This document shows positions 1-11,415 of a stretch of 64,000 nt of DNA, piece by piece (position 1 is the stretch's first letter; every line of letters starts with the position of its first letter). The DNA lies in the NCBI GenBank assembly GCA_008729055.1, contig SDUX01000007.1, forward strand, positions 2,652,064 to 2,716,063, read 5' to 3'. The notes beneath the pieces are model-generated. The model had not been told where the DNA came from and ran no database searches. It worked only from the letters and a program-made list of their open reading frames with translations. The stretch comes from Pyropia haitanensis. Its lineage: Eukaryota; Rhodophyta; Bangiophyceae; Bangiales; Bangiaceae. The translations under genes were made by a program, and so were the position numbers.

Positions 1-1407
1 CGACGGGCTCCGTCGGCGCGGCTTCACGCGTTGAGAGCCGAGTGCGGGGAGGAGGCATCGGTCGCTGGTGGCGACACCTGTGAGGCCAGTGTGGCTGACC
101 AGGCGGCTGATGATGAGCGGGGCGCGGTCATGGACGCGACGGGGACACCACACCCACCTTCGCCTGCTTCCCTCCTCGACGTGGGGGAGCTGGACGAGGA
201 CCTGGACGAGGACCTGAGTGAAGACTCGTTTGGGGACACGTACGGGACCCTGTGCGGCGCCGAGCGGCGCCAGCCGCTGAGTGCCGGAGGATTGGTGGAC
301 ACCGTGGTGGAGAGGGTGGTGGATGGGGCTCTGGGTCTGGTGGGACACGGCTTTGCCCCGCCATCCTCGTCGGGGCTCTGCTTGGACCTTGAGTTCCACA
401 CCAGCACCGACGGCCATGGCGGACCCGTTGTCGACGTTGCATACAATGACGACGGCACGCCGGGCTTGCCTGACGACGCGAGCTCGCTCTCCGCCGACGA
501 GGGGCCTTGCGCGGGTGCGGTGGAAGGCGTGTTGCCCTCATTGCCCGGGGTTGACTCGGACTCGGACATGGAAATGTCTGTGGATGATGCGTTCCTGCCG
601 CGCGACGAGCAGGGATTGCACCTCCCCGTCGGTGTGCCGCACCACAATGCCGCTGAGGCCGGTGGCTACAAGGCGGTGTCGTCCTCTTCCGCGGCAACGG
701 CCATCACTGAGGCGCTCTCCGAGTCGTCTGATGAGAGCGACCCAGCTTCAGACGACTCGGCGTGCTCCTTCCTGGGCTCCAGCCTGTGTCTTGTTGACCA
801 CGACGACACGCTGCTGGCGACCACGTTTGTAGGTGAGTTGGGCTTGCCTCTGGACGGTGTGGACGACGACTCGGAGCGCTCGAAGGTGCCTGCCGACGTT
901 GCCGCGTCAATGTCGACGCTGGATGAGCTCTCTGAGGCCCTCCTCCTAGAAGCGCTTCGACACGGCCCTGTGCGCATTGTGACGAACGCGGAGGCAGGGT
1001 GGGTGGAGCTGTCCAGCGCACGGTTCTTGCCGCGCACGGCGGCGTTGCTGCGTCAGCGCAACGTCCGTGTCATCTCGGCGCGCACCACGTACGAGGCGCG
1101 TTTCCCGGACATGCCCACGGCGTGGAAGGTCGCGGCGTTTGCCGACGAGATTGCGCGCACATTTCCGGACGCGCGTGACCGCCCGGCGGACGCGGAGCTC
1201 AACGTGCTCGTGTTTGGCGACTCCATGTCCGAGCGCCACGCGGCGCACGCGGTCGCTCGCCAGCTGCCCCGCACTCGTGTCAAGACGGTCAAGTTTGTGG
1301 AGCGCCCGGATGTCGGCACCCTGCAGCGGCAGCTGGCTCATGTGACGGCGGTGTACGGTGACCTGTTTGTTCACGACGGCAGCTTTGACATCAACACGGT
1401 GTGCTAA
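1..1407 (+). CDS. HAD-superfamily-like protein with long acidic N-terminus (5' end open)
   Basis: The frame is open to the left edge of the window, so the start may lie outside; the first ATG in frame is at 130. The N-terminal half is acidic, Ser/Asp-rich and low in conserved features. The second half carries the order of HAD motifs: motif I as VDHDDTLL (codons from 793, matching D-x-D-x-T), a motif II-like VTNAEAGWVE (near 977), a WKVAAF lysine block (near 1120) and FGDSMSER (near 1213, the GD of motif IV). This arrangement recalls a conserved but poorly characterised eukaryotic HAD-like family in which a WVELS segment and an SARTTYE segment follow motif II. Substrate is unknown; phosphatase activity is only inferred. 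The ORF ends with TAA at 1405 and has no low-complexity frame breaks, unlike its neighbours. Confidence 0.7.
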   Translation, partial: RRAPSARLHALRAECGEEASVAGGDTCEASVADQAADDERGAVMDATGTPHPPSPASLLDVGELDEDLDEDLSEDSFGDTYGTLCGAERRQPLSAGGLVDTVVERVVDGALGLVGHGFAPPSSSGLCLDLEFHTSTDGHGGPVVDVAYNDDGTPGLPDDASSLSADEGPCAGAVEGVLPSLPGVDSDSDMEMSVDDAFLPRDEQGLHLPVGVPHHNAAEAGGYKAVSSSSAATAITEALSESSDESDPASDDSACSFLGSSLCLVDHDDTLLATTFVGELGLPLDGVDDDSERSKVPADVAASMSTLDELSEALLLEALRHGPVRIVTNAEAGWVELSSARFLPRTAALLRQRNVRVISARTTYEARFPDMPTAWKVAAFADEIARTFPDARDRPADAELNVLVFGDSMSERHAAHAVARQLPRTRVKTVKFVERPDVGTLQRQLAHVTAVYGDLFVHDGSFDINTVC

Positions 1408-1961
1408 CGTGGGAGCGGCGGTGGGTAGACTGGCTGTTCGCGACGGGCGCGTCAGCCGGTCGCTTGGGGGGAGGGGGGGGGTATTGTCGTGGCAGTGTAT
1501 TGGGGGCACTCCACGGCACTCTCCCCCCTAGCCCACCGTCGCTGCCACTTTACGATGCACCGTCGTCGCTGTCTGGGTCGCCTGTGTCTCGGCTTTTTTC
1601 TCGGCCACTCGGTTTTGTGTCTCTTTCAATTTTGTTTGATGTCTCTTTGTGTCGTATTTCTCCTTGATCGCATCTCATTTTGCTCCCTGTTGACCCTTCT
1701 CTGTTCCCTGCTGTGTGCGTTTAGAAGCTGGCATGCGTCTTGCGAGCGTGCCCGATGCCCTGCCGTGGCGTTTCTTTTAGAAAAATAAGTTTCGCGACCG
1801 CACCTGGATCGATGCACGCTTTGTCCACGTGGTTGCGCGTTCTCGCCGTGAACTGAGGCGCTTCGTGCACGGCAACTCGCCAGAGGACGCGGGGAGCGCA
1901 GACCATGTGGCGTACTCTCACCAGGAACAAGAAGAATCAATGCCGCGGTCTGTGCGCCTGT
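1408..1961. other. convergent intergenic region
   Basis: This stretch lies between the 3' ends of two convergent genes. It is markedly less GC-rich, with T-rich stretches around 1590-1700. I see no credible ORF or RNA gene; it probably holds both 3' UTRs. Confidence 0.5.
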
Positions 1962-3045
1962 TCAATACACCCCAAACAGTGTCAGGGCGGCAAACACAAA
2001 GAAGAGGATGCCGCCCACCAGCCGCGCGTTCTTCTCGCTGATGTACTTGCCCAGCAGGGACCCTCCAATGACTGCAATGATGGACGCGATGAAGTGGCCG
2101 CCAATGCCGCCCGCGACCACGCCCAGTGGGTTCTTGGCCGCCGCCAGGGCGACGGTCGCGAGCATGCTCTTGTCCCCCCACTCGGCGACAAAGACAAGAG
2201 AGCACGTCTCGAGGACGACCCGAAGGGCGCCCAGGTTAAATGGCCGCGAGGCGGTGGCCTTGCGCTTATCAGCGTCCGCGACCACCTCCTCCGCGTCGGC
2301 GAGCTCCCCCCCCTCCTCGTCCTCTTTACCCATCCGCAGCGCGTCGCGGACGTTGGTGTAGCCAAACCAGAGCAGCAGCGCCACCGCCGCGTAGTCGTCA
2401 AACGGGATGGAGCTGTTGAGGCTAGCGGGGAGGGCGTGAAAGACCTGGCCGAGGCCCACCGAGATGGCGGTCATGCTGCCGAGCGCGAGCATCGTGCCGA
2501 CGAGCACCAGCGTCCGCGAGTACTTCATGCTCAGCAGCGCGCTGATAAAAAACGTCTTGTCCCCAATCTCCGACGCCAGGATCAGCACAAACGACGAGTA
2601 GAAGCCGCTGCTAAAGCCCGCGGGGTCCACCCCCGCCAGCGCCGCGGAGAGGCCCCCAAAGAGGCCCCCGGGTGCGCCCACCGACGCGACCGACGACGCG
2701 ACGCTGGCGGCGCCAGCGGCGCCAGCGCCGCCACCGCCCGTGACCGCCGACAGCAAGGAGGACGCGGCGAGCGCGGGCGCCGCTTTGAGCGTAAACAGCG
2801 CGAGCAGCGGCAACACCGCCAGCCGCGGCAGCGCCCCCGACCGCCACACCGCCAGCGCCGCCCGCCACAGGCGGCCCGCCAGCAGCCCCGCCGCCCGCTC
2901 CAAGGGGGAGCCCTGATCATCGTCCCCGCGGCCAGCGGCGGGGGGGGCGTCCGCCGCTGCCAGCGCGCCCGCGGGGGGAGGAGGCGGCGGCGGCGTCGCC
3001 GACAGCAGCGGCAGCGAGGTGGCAGCGGCGGGAGAGGCGGTAGCA

Positions 3046-3103
<58 letters not shown>

Positions 3104-3350
3104 AGGCGGCGGAAGGGCCGGGGGGGGCCCCTTGACGCGCGCCGACCGGGTCGCACTCGCCTGGTGCGCCCGCCGCCGTGGCGGTCCCGTGGCGGCAGAC
3201 GGGAGCGCCACGGCGGCAGCCCGCCACCGCCGCCGCCGCCGCCGGCCGCCCCACCCGCAACCGTCGCGGGTCACGGCGGGTAGTCGGGGATGCCAAGGAC
3301 GCGGGCGTCGCTGCCGGGGCGAGAAACCCCATCAGTTGGAGGGGCGCCAT
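1962..3350 (-). CDS. GDT1/UPF0016 (TMEM165, PAM71-type) Mn2+/Ca2+ transporter, probably plastid-targeted
   Basis: The family consists of membrane cation/H+ exchangers that load Mn2+ or Ca2+ into the Golgi or chloroplast. Both signature motifs are visible: ASEIGDKTFF (around 2545-2580) and VAEWGDKSM (around 2163-2190), each in one of two three-helix repeats; hydrophobic segments follow each, and the protein ends in FFVFAALTLFGVY. I chose the ATG at 3350, reading MAPLQLMGFLAPAATPASL, because it begins a Ser/Thr/Arg-rich, acid-poor leader typical of a plastid transit peptide; the frame remains open upstream as Pro-rich filler. This gives 462 residues, longer than most homologues because of an Ala run encoded by the GGC repeat near 3050-3113 and a Gly/Ala-rich linker. 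An acidic cytosolic-type loop (near 2270-2330) separates the two repeats. The plastid location is inferred from the leader and from PAM71/CMT1 relatives. Confidence 0.88.
3049..3113. repeat. (GGC)n trinucleotide repeat inside the transporter gene
   Basis: About twenty GGC units in a row with few interruptions encode a poly-Ala tract on the minus strand, between the presumed transit peptide and the membrane domain. Length is probably polymorphic. Confidence 0.9.
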
Positions 3351-4680
3351 GGGGGGGGCGCACGGGGGGGGGAGACGGGGGAGGGGACGAGACGTCGGTT
3401 GCGGGGGAGCGGTGGGGTGGGAGGCGGGGGGGAGGCGAGCGGGCACGCGGGCGGGCGGGCAAGCAATAGACCCGGGGGGGGGGAGCGGTGTGGGCGCCGA
3501 CGAGCCGCCGGCACCGCGGCCGGCAACGACGGCGGTGCAGGGGGGGGGGAGGGGAGAGACGCGACCGGGGAAGGCTGCTGACGGCGCCGATGGCGAGGGG
3601 GAAGCGCGGGGAAGCGAGGCGATGAACGCGGGCCGCGTCGGGCACGGGCACGACGCACCGACCGGGAGCGGGAGGGAGATTGGGGCGCGGGCGGCGGGTG
3701 ACGGCGGCCTACGCCCGCGGTGGCACCCCAGCACCGCCGCCACCCACCCGCGGCGATCGGCCGTGACACGTGCTGCAGAGCCGCGTAGGGTTGCATCTGG
3801 ACGGGGGGGGGGGGTGGCGGAGGCACCGCACGGCATCGCAGTGGCGGGGGGGGGGGGCCCACCAGTGCGAGCGGGAGCGGGGGGGGGACCCATTGGAGGC
3901 GGCAATCTTTGCCATGATGGCGGCGGGTCGGCGGCGCCAGCACCGCCTCCCTCCCCTTCCCACCGAGCCGTGACTCTCCGGAGCTCCGTCGTGGATGAAG
4001 CCTGAGAGCGAGCAAATTCCCTACTCGCAAATTGACTTGTACCCTATTTTCAGCTATTCAATTTTTCTTTGTCACGATTGCAGCATGGAGTCGGCACGTC
4101 TGAAAGGACGCGCCGCTTTTTCGGGCGACACCAACCAATCACGCACGTTCCTGTGCGAAGCTTGGTGGTATAAGTCTTCTTTTTGCCACGAAAATCACAG
4201 CCTTGGATATTTTGGACGCCAAAGAGCGGCGGTGGCACAACGGAGAGGTATTGGCCAATGGCAGACACGAAACGTGGGAACAACCCCTGAGGCGCCACGG
4301 CGTGGCCGCGCCAAAAGAAAAAACAACCAGTGACCGATGTGCGGGAGGCGGGCGCGGCGCCCCACCCGCACCCCACCTTCGCTCGCGCCGCCCTCGCGCG
4401 CGCCGCCGCGCGGGCGCGCGCGCGGGCGCGCCCACCCGGCCGCGCTCCGCGCCCGCAGCAGCGACCGCGCCCTTGCCGCCCTCCCCCCGTCCCCCACTCT
4501 GGCGTACCGCCGACCCCCCGTCGTCTCTCTGCCCCCCCCCCCCCCCCCCCCACCATCTTCCCCGGTTTCCCCCCCCCGGCACGGTACGCCCCCCCCCGGT
4601 GCCTGTCCTCCCACCCACCCTCCCCCTCGACGCTGGTCCCGCCCGGCGCGGCCCGCCGGCCCGCCCGTCGCGTTGGCGGC
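3351..4680. promoter_or_regulatory. divergent intergenic region with CCAAT-type motifs
   Basis: The region lies between two divergent genes. The 4000-4330 part is much less GC-rich than its surroundings and contains ACCAATCA (near 4133) and ATTGGCCAATGG (near 4250), which reads as CCAAT on both strands. These are plausible core promoter elements for either gene. The flanking 3350-4000 and 4340-4680 parts are G-run or C-run filler without a supported gene. Confidence 0.35.
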
Positions 4681-4743
4681 ATGGTCCGCCCCGCCGGCTT
4701 GGCGGCGGCGGCGGCGACGGCGGCGGCGGAGCGTCACGCGTCG

Positions 4744-4782
<39 letters not shown>

Positions 4783-5435
4783 GCAGCCGCCGCCGCCAGC
4801 CCGGCGCGTGACGCGCCGTCGGGGGTGGCACGGGCGGCGGGGGCGGCAGCGGCGGGGGGGGGCTCGCCCGCAGGGGGGGCGCCCGCGCCTGTGCGTGGCG
4901 GGGGGGGTGCCGCCGCCGACGGTGGCGGCGGTGGCGGCGGCGGCGTTGGTGGGGGGGGCGCCGGTGGGGAGGGCGGCGGCGGCGGTAGGCGCGGCGACGG
5001 TGGGGGCGGCGACGGTGGCGGCGGCGGTGGTGGCGGCGGTGGCGGCGGTGGTGGTGGTGGTGGTGGTGGCGGCCGCCGCGACGCTGCCCCTGCGGGGCAT
5101 GCCGCTGACGGGGCGGGTGTCGTGGTCGCTGGGGGGGGCCCTGCGAGCACCGCCGCGGCCGCTGCCACCCCCGCCGCTGGTGTGCCCGCTGCCGCCGACG
5201 TGGCCGATACGACCGACGCGGCCGCCGCGGCCGCCGCTGCCGCTGCCGCCACCGCTGCCGCCGCCACCGCTGCCGCCGCCGCCCCTGCTGCCGACACGGC
5301 TTGTGTGGCCGCCGACGGGGCGGGCGACGTGGGCGGTGGGGGGTCCCCGGCGGCTGCCGCCGCCGCGGTTGGCTCGCGCGCCGTCGACGCTGCTGCGGAC
5401 GCGGCCGCCGACGCTGCCGACGCTGCTGGCGCTGC

Positions 5436-5467
<32 letters not shown>

Positions 5468-6941
5468 ACGCTGTCGACGCCGCTGCCGACGCGCCCGACG
5501 TGGCCGACGCCGCCGCCGCCGCCGCCGCCGACGCTGTCGACGCCGCTGCCGACGCGCCCGACGTGGCCGCCGCCGCCGCTGCCGCCGGCGTGCCGGTCGC
5601 TGCGGCCGCCGCGGGCGTGCCGGTTGCGGCCGCGGCCACCCCCACAGCGCGCCCAGCCGCGTCGGCCGCGGCAGACGCGGCGGACGCGGCCGCCGCCGTG
5701 CGTGGCGGGTCGGCCACCACGGCGGCGTGCCCGGTTGGCGCCGACGCGGCGGCCGACGGGGCGGCCGCTGCGGCTGCTGCCGCCGCCACCGCTGTGCCTG
5801 CAGCCGCTGCCGGTGCTGCCTTGCCGCGCCCGGCCACGGGTGTGGACGGGGCGTCTGCTGGCACCGCGGATGGGTTTGGCGGCACGACCCCCGACAGCGG
5901 GGCGGCGCCGGTCACCCCTACGGCCGGCGTATCCGACACAGGGGCGGTTGCCCCTGTCACCACCGCGGCTGCCACCCGTGTGGCAGCAAGTGCACCCGGT
6001 GACGCTGATGGGGTGGCTACCGGCCCCTCCACCGCCCTGGACGCGAGCGCCGCCCCTCCCGCCGCTGTCGTGATGGACCCTGCCGCCGCCAGCGCCCCTG
6101 CCGCCACCGCCATGGACTCTGGCGCCGCCGATGCCCTCGACGCTGCCACGGCTGCCGCGAGAAGCGTCGGCACCGCCAGTTCGCCTGCCGCCGCCGCCGT
6201 GGACACTGACGCCGCCGATGCCGCCGCCGCGGCCACGACGGCGGCGAGCGACCCCCCCCCCACGGCGACCGATGTGGCAGACGGCCTGGCCGCCGCGCAG
6301 GCGGCGGCCGCCGCCATCATTGACGCGGAGCCCGGCGACGCCACCGAAGACGACGGCGTCGTGGTGGCGGGCGGCGTCGGCCGCGGCGCCGCGGCTGGTG
6401 TCAGCGACGGCGGCGGCGGCGGCGGCGACGGCGGCGGCGGCGCGGCCGGCGGTGGTGACAGCGCGGCGGCCGCACCGCCCACGGGCGGCGTGCTGATGGA
6501 CGAGGTGGTCTTTGCGGGGGTGCCCACGGCGGCCGGCACTCCGCCGCCGGGCGGGGCGGTGGACGCGGTGGCGGCGGCCGCCGCCGAGGCGCAGGCGTCG
6601 GCTGCCCTCCGCGCCGCCGCGGCGGTCATGGAGCCGTTCCTGCCTGGCCCAGACGCCGCGGCGGCGGCGGCTGCCGTGGCGGCCGGCCGTGGCGGCGGGC
6701 GCGGTAGTGGGCGCGGTGGCGGGCGCGGCGGCGGGCGCGGCGGCGGGCGCGGCGGCGGGCGCGGCGGCGGGCGCGGCGGCGGGCGCGGCGGGCGCCCCCG
6801 CGGCCGCAGCCGCGGCGTCACCGCTGCCGCCGCCGCCGCTGACGGTCGCGGCTCTGCGGTGGGTGCGTCGATCGCGGCCGCCGCCGCGGCGGCCGCCGCC
6901 GTCGGCGCGGCCGTCACGGCGGGCGCGACGGTAAAAGCGTC

Positions 6942-6983
<42 letters not shown>

Positions 6984-7884
6984 GGCGACGGCGCCAGCCA
7001 AGCGCAAGCCGGGGCGGCCGCGGAAGCACCCCCTCCCCGCGTCGCCCGCCCGGGCGGCGGCGGCGGCGGCGCCCAAGAAGCTCAGCACCCCGTTGCCAGC
7101 GGCGGCGTCCAAAAAGCGGCGTACGGTCGGTGAGCCGGCGGCGGCGCCTTCATCCGTGCAGCGGCGCGCGGCGTCGCCGGCGCGGCCGGCCAAGAAGCGT
7201 CGCGGCTCGCCGCCCTCCCAGCGGTCGCGGCCCGCCGCGGCGTCGGCGGCGGCGGCGACGGTGGCAGCGGCAGCGTCGCCCGCGTCGGGCGGCCGTCGCG
7301 GCCGGTCGTCGTCGGCGCCGCTGGCGGCGGGGCTGCCCAGTGACTTTCGGGACCGTGCGCCGCAGCCGGCGTCGGCGGCAGGGCGGAGCCACAAGAAGCG
7401 GGTGTCGTTGCCCGACGCGGCGTCCGCTGAACCTGCCAAGCGCAGCCACAAGAAGCGGGTGTCGCTGCCAGACGCAGCATCCGCTGAACCTGCCAAGCGC
7501 AGTCACAAGAAGCGGGTATCGTTGCCAGACGCGCCGTCGGCGGAGCCCGCCAAGCGCAGTCACAAGAAGCGGGTATCGTTGCCAGACGCGCCGTCGGCGG
7601 AGCCCGCCAAGCGCAGTCACAAGAAGCGAGCGCCGACGCCAGACGCGGCGCCGGCCGCGCCAGCGACACACCAGCCGCGGCAGCCGTCCCTGTCCGACGC
7701 GCCGCCGGCCGCGGTGGCGACGCGCAGCCGCCAGCGGCGGTCGGCGGACGCGGCGGTGCTCGCGCCGCCGCCGCGCAACCTCAAGCGGCGGCTGTCGCTG
7801 CCCGACGCGGACGCGCCGTCGCCAGCCCCGCCGGCCGCGGCGGTGACCCGCAGCCACAAGCGGCAGCGGCTGCTGCCCGGCTCA

Positions 7885-7918
<34 letters not shown>

Positions 7919-8335
7919 TGCCGCCGCAGCCGTCGGCCGTCCTCCGTCGGGGGCGGTCGTCCCTGTCGGACGTGGCGCGGCCGTCGCCGCCGCCGCCTTC
8001 CCCGGCGGCGGCGGCGGCGAAAAGGCGCCGCACCGCCGCCATCGTCACTGGTCGGGCGGGCACGCCGCCGCCGCCGCCGCCGCCGTCGCCACCACCACCG
8101 GCCACGCCGCCGACGTTGCGGCGCGGGCGGTCGACGGCGGCGCCCGCGATGGTGACCCCGACGGGTACGCGGACCGTGTCGGTGGAGGGCGGTCGGTCCC
8201 TCGCCGCAGCGGCGACGGTGGCGGCGGCGGCGGCGGCGTCTACCCCGCCGTCAACACCCCCCGGCACGCCCCGACGGCGGGGCCGCTCGGCCGCGCCGGT
8301 GGCGGCGCCGCCCGCAGAACGGCGGCATGGGCGGT

Positions 8336-8378
<43 letters not shown>

Positions 8379-9445
8379 CACCCCACCGCCGATAGCCGCC
8401 ACGACGCCCCCGCGGCGGGGCCGCTCGGCTGCGCCTGCGGCTGCCCCCCCGCCCGCCGGTCAACGGAGCGGCCGGTCCGTCCCAGCGCCGGCGCAGGCAC
8501 CCGCGGCAGCGACACCCCCCCCACCCCCCCCCGACGGGCGGCAGCGGCCGCGGCCGTCGCGAGCGGCCGCGGCGGACGGCGCCCCCCCCCGGCGGCGGCG
8601 GTCGGCGGCCACCCCCCCCCGCCGGTGGACAGGCCGCGGCGGCGGCCCGCGTCGGCGCCGGCCATGCCCCGCGGCGACAGCGGCGGCTCGCCGCCGCCGG
8701 CCGCGGCGGCGCCCACCGCCGCCCCGGCGCTCCGGCCGCGGCGGCCGCAGCCGTCGTCGCCGTCGTCACGGCCGCCGGCCGCGGCCGCCGCCGCCCGTCG
8801 GCCACGTGGGCGGCGACAAGGGGGGCCGACGCCCTCACGGCCGGCGGCGGCGGCCGCCGCCGTCGCCACCGCGTCGACGCCGCGGCGGGCGGTGCGGGCG
8901 TCGCCGGCGGCCGCCTCCCCCCCGCCCCCTACCTCGTCCGCACCGGCGCGGTGCGGGTGTCGCCCGCCCCTCTGCCCGACGTGCCGCCGCTGACGGTGCC
9001 GCCGCTGCCGGCGGGCACGCCGCCCGCCGACTATGCGCGGATGAGCACGCGCGCGCTCGTCGCGGCGTGCCGGCGGCGGCACCTCGACGCGGACGGCGGC
9101 AAGGCGGCGATCGTGGAGCGGCTCATCGCGGCCGACTGGGTGCGGGGGGTCCGCGCGGCACTCGCGGAGCGCGCGCGGGGGGGGGAGGGGGGGGGGCAGA
9201 GACGACGGGCGGGTGAGGGGCGGGGGGGTCGGGGGGCGGCACGTCCATGTGGTTTTTTTTTTTTGTCTGGGTGCGAGGGGGGGTGGGGGGAGGTGGCTGG
9301 GTGGGGAACGGTGGCGGCTGCGCCGGCGTGCATGCGGGGAACGCGGTGCATGGGTTGCGATGGACAGGAAACGCGGCCCGCGGTGGCTTGCGCTGCATGC
9401 AACGCCGCGGGCTCCAACGGTAGGGGGTCGCGGCGCCGGGCGTAG
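4681..9445 (+). CDS. very large Ala-rich nuclear protein with AT-hook, GRGG repeats and C-terminal SAP motif (frame broken at two C-runs)
   Basis: I place the start at ATG 4681 (MVRPAGLAAA). The first 650 or so residues are an Ala/Asp/Val-rich expanse. A (GRGG)n block follows (about 6690-6795), then an AT-hook-like KRKPGRPRKH (about 7000-7030). Next come four near-identical 19-residue repeats beginning RSHKKRVSLPDA (7384-7611), and several RRGRSAAP-like units to 8600. The reading frame then shifts at a 9-C run (8612-8620) and again at a 7-C run (8917-8923); both shifts equal one missing base. After them the sequence reads YARMSTRALVAACRRRHL and GGKAAIVERLIAADW (about 9030-9140), a SAP DNA-binding motif. 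AT-hook plus SAP plus basic repeats point to a chromatin or nuclear-matrix role, which is inferred. The exact 3' end is uncertain because G-runs follow the SAP motif; 9445 is the stop in the SAP frame. Introns instead of errors at the two breaks cannot be excluded. Confidence 0.55.
6690..6795. repeat. 12-bp tandem repeat encoding (GRGG)n
   Basis: Units of GGCGGGCGCGGC repeat head to tail about seven times, with degenerate copies at the left edge. They encode an RGG-box-like stretch, a motif often found in RNA-binding or nucleolar proteins. Confidence 0.85.
7384..7611 (+). repeat. four 57-bp tandem repeats within the AT-hook/SAP gene
   Basis: Units begin at 7384, 7441, 7498 and 7555, with a degenerate fifth from 7612. 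Each encodes RSHKKRVSLPDA followed by SAEPAK. The third and fourth copies are nearly identical at DNA level, as are the first two apart from a few bases, suggesting recent unit duplication. The RVSLP core is a possible kinase or cyclin-docking site (inference). Confidence 0.92.
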
Positions 9446-9817
9446 CGCACGATAGAGCCGCGGAATGGCCACGCCGTGCCCACAAACCGCCGGCGGGACG
9501 ACCGCCACTCGCTGCACGCCCGACGGCAACCATACCACAGCCGGCCGGCTGGCCATGCGTCCGCCCCCCACAGCAAGCACCGCCAATAAACAGCCCCTCC
9601 CACAGAACAAAAACAGCGCGCCCACCCCCCACCGCCGTGCGAGCGAGGCAGGGCGACCCCCGCTCCCCATATCCACACCACCGCGTTCACCCAAGACTGC
9701 GCGTCGAGCTCGCGCCACCCCACCCAACGGGGCAGGCAGCCCCTCACCCTCACAACGCCCGTCACATTTAGACGGGCCGGTACCCCGATGCTCCCCCCCC
9801 ACCCCCCCCCGAGAGGG
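9446..9817. other. intergenic, no gene seen
   Basis: Reading frames here are open only because of composition. No protein motif or RNA structure is recognisable. Confidence 0.4.
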
Positions 9818-10295
9818 GTTGACGGCCTCCACCGCCGCGGCCGGCGTCGACACGGCCAGCCCCTTGTCCCGCACCGCGGCGGCGACAAACGTGACCGCCG
9901 ACAGGGCGGACAGCACGCCAAACGTGATGGCCGTGCGGAAGCACAGGGATGCTGCTTCTGCCTGCAAGGGGCAGGGGGGGGGGGGGGGCCAGAGACAGGG
10001 CAACAGAGACACAACCAGGGGGGGGGAGCTCGGGGCCAGCGCCAAAGGCAGAGCGGGGGCCAGGCGTGGCGTCAGAGCAGCGTTCAGCGTCATCACCACG
10101 GACGACAGCGCTCTCCTCCCCATTCGTGGCAGCGCCGCGCCGTGCCCACACAGTGGAGCCCGCCGCAAGCCAAGAGCGAGGGCGGCAAACACAGTCGCTA
10201 CGGCCGAAGTGGCAACGTACAAAGTCGCCCTCGTAGCCGAAAAACGCGTACTCGTTGCGCATGCCCGAGCCAAACACCGCCATCGTGATGGCCCC
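9818..10295 (-). CDS. possible multi-exon small membrane protein
   Basis: I do not recognise this protein. Two segments look coding on the minus strand. The first follows a CACAG acceptor (exon from 10295) and reads AITMAVFGSGMRNEYAFFG then YEGDF, after which a hydrophobic VATSAVATVFAALALG continues one base out of frame. The second follows a CTTGCAG acceptor (exon from 9961) and reads EAASLCFRTAITFGVLSAL then SAVTFVAAAVRDKG, another transmembrane-like helix. Between them lies DNA with a G-run. The segments could be exons of one small integral membrane protein whose start and end I cannot fix. The frame switch near 10220 may be a GTACGT donor or a sequence error. Confidence 0.3.
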
Positions 10296-11415
10296 CTGTG
10301 ACGTGCACAAGCACAGGAAGGGGTAAGCGGCAGAGGAAGGGTAAAACAAACACACAAAAAAAGGCAGGAGCGCACGCCAACGAACCGCGCAGGCAAAGTG
10401 GGCACCAGACTGGCGCGGGTAGTTTGTGTGAGAAGGAGCTGCCAAGAGAGAGGCCACGACCGCAAGCCAAGCGTACAGAAAAGAAAGAAAAGGGCAGAGG
10501 CAACGGCAGGGAGGCCTCCCGCCCAAGACCGCGCCATACGCAGCTACGCATGCCAAACAAACGCGGAGCTCAGCCGGCCCAACTGGCAGTGACACGCCCG
10601 TTACACGCGCGCCGCGTCGTGGCACCGCAACCTTTCTCCATCCCCCCCCGTAACAGTCAGCGGACCCGCCGGTGGAATGCAGCAGCCGGCCGGGACGCAA
10701 CGCACCAGCCCGCACATGACAAAGCAGCACAGGCCGCCAGACTTGGCAGCCGACATGGCAGCCGGTGCGGGTGGGACGATACGTCCCGAGAATAGAAAGA
10801 AAAAAAGAAGGACGGGGAGGGAAAGGGGCGGGGGGGGGGGGGGGGAGGTAGCGCAGTGGGCGAGGTAGCCGGGTGGTCGCTGGGTGGTAGTGATGCGGGA
10901 AGCACAGCGAGTACGTGGGAGACGCGCGACGCAACCGACTGTGGCGGTAGTGAGTGCCCCTGCTTACAGCTGACGACCACTGCGGGTTTAGGTGAATTAC
11001 TGCGGTGAAACCGGAGAGCACTGGGTTGGAGCAGTGCATTGGGAAGGCAAGACAAGTCCTGCATCTTCACAAGTCGTGATCGTGACAACACCCCGGAACG
11101 TTGTCGGACGTGGGCCAATCAGATGGCGGCGGTGGGGGTTTCCCCGCTGTCGGCACCTGACTTTTGGGTGGTTGTGCGCGCTGCTGCGCGGTTTTCCGGT
11201 GACCGCGCTTCCTCCCACGCGGGGGGGGGCGGCTACGACTTTGGCGGCCCCCTGGGGGCGTCCAGGGGGAGCTGAGCCGCAGCTGGCGGCGGGGCTGGCT
11301 TCGTCCCGCCCCTCTGCGGGGTGCTCGGCGCCGCCGCCCGCGGGGGTGGCGGCGCCTGCTGTGACGGCGGCTGGCAGCGCTCGGCGGCCGGCTGGGTCTG
11401 CCCTCCTCTTGGCTT
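10296..11415. other. intergenic or undefined 5' region
   Basis: The minus-strand membrane gene may have a 5' exon here but none is identifiable. On the plus strand a short Met-initiated frame at 11122 (MAAVGVSPLSAPDFWVVV) ends at a stop near 11275; it could be a 5' exon of the next gene but has no independent support. Confidence 0.3.

Noticed and set aside
1905..3581. 558-codon plus-strand frame across the transporter gene
   Set aside because: Arg/Gly-rich shadow of the minus-strand GDT1 gene, which has clear family motifs.
4734..7496. 920-codon minus-strand frame opposite the AT-hook/SAP gene
   Set aside because: It encodes only Ala/Ser/Pro filler that mirrors the GC-rich codons of the plus-strand gene; the plus strand has the AT-hook, repeats and SAP motif.
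7384..7611. CRISPR-like regular repeats
   Set aside because: Units are contiguous, coding and lack spacers; the host is eukaryotic.
8240..10537. 765-codon minus-strand frame
   Set aside because: Mostly filler opposite the SAP gene; only two short segments near 9.8-10.3 kb look coding and these are listed separately as possible exons.
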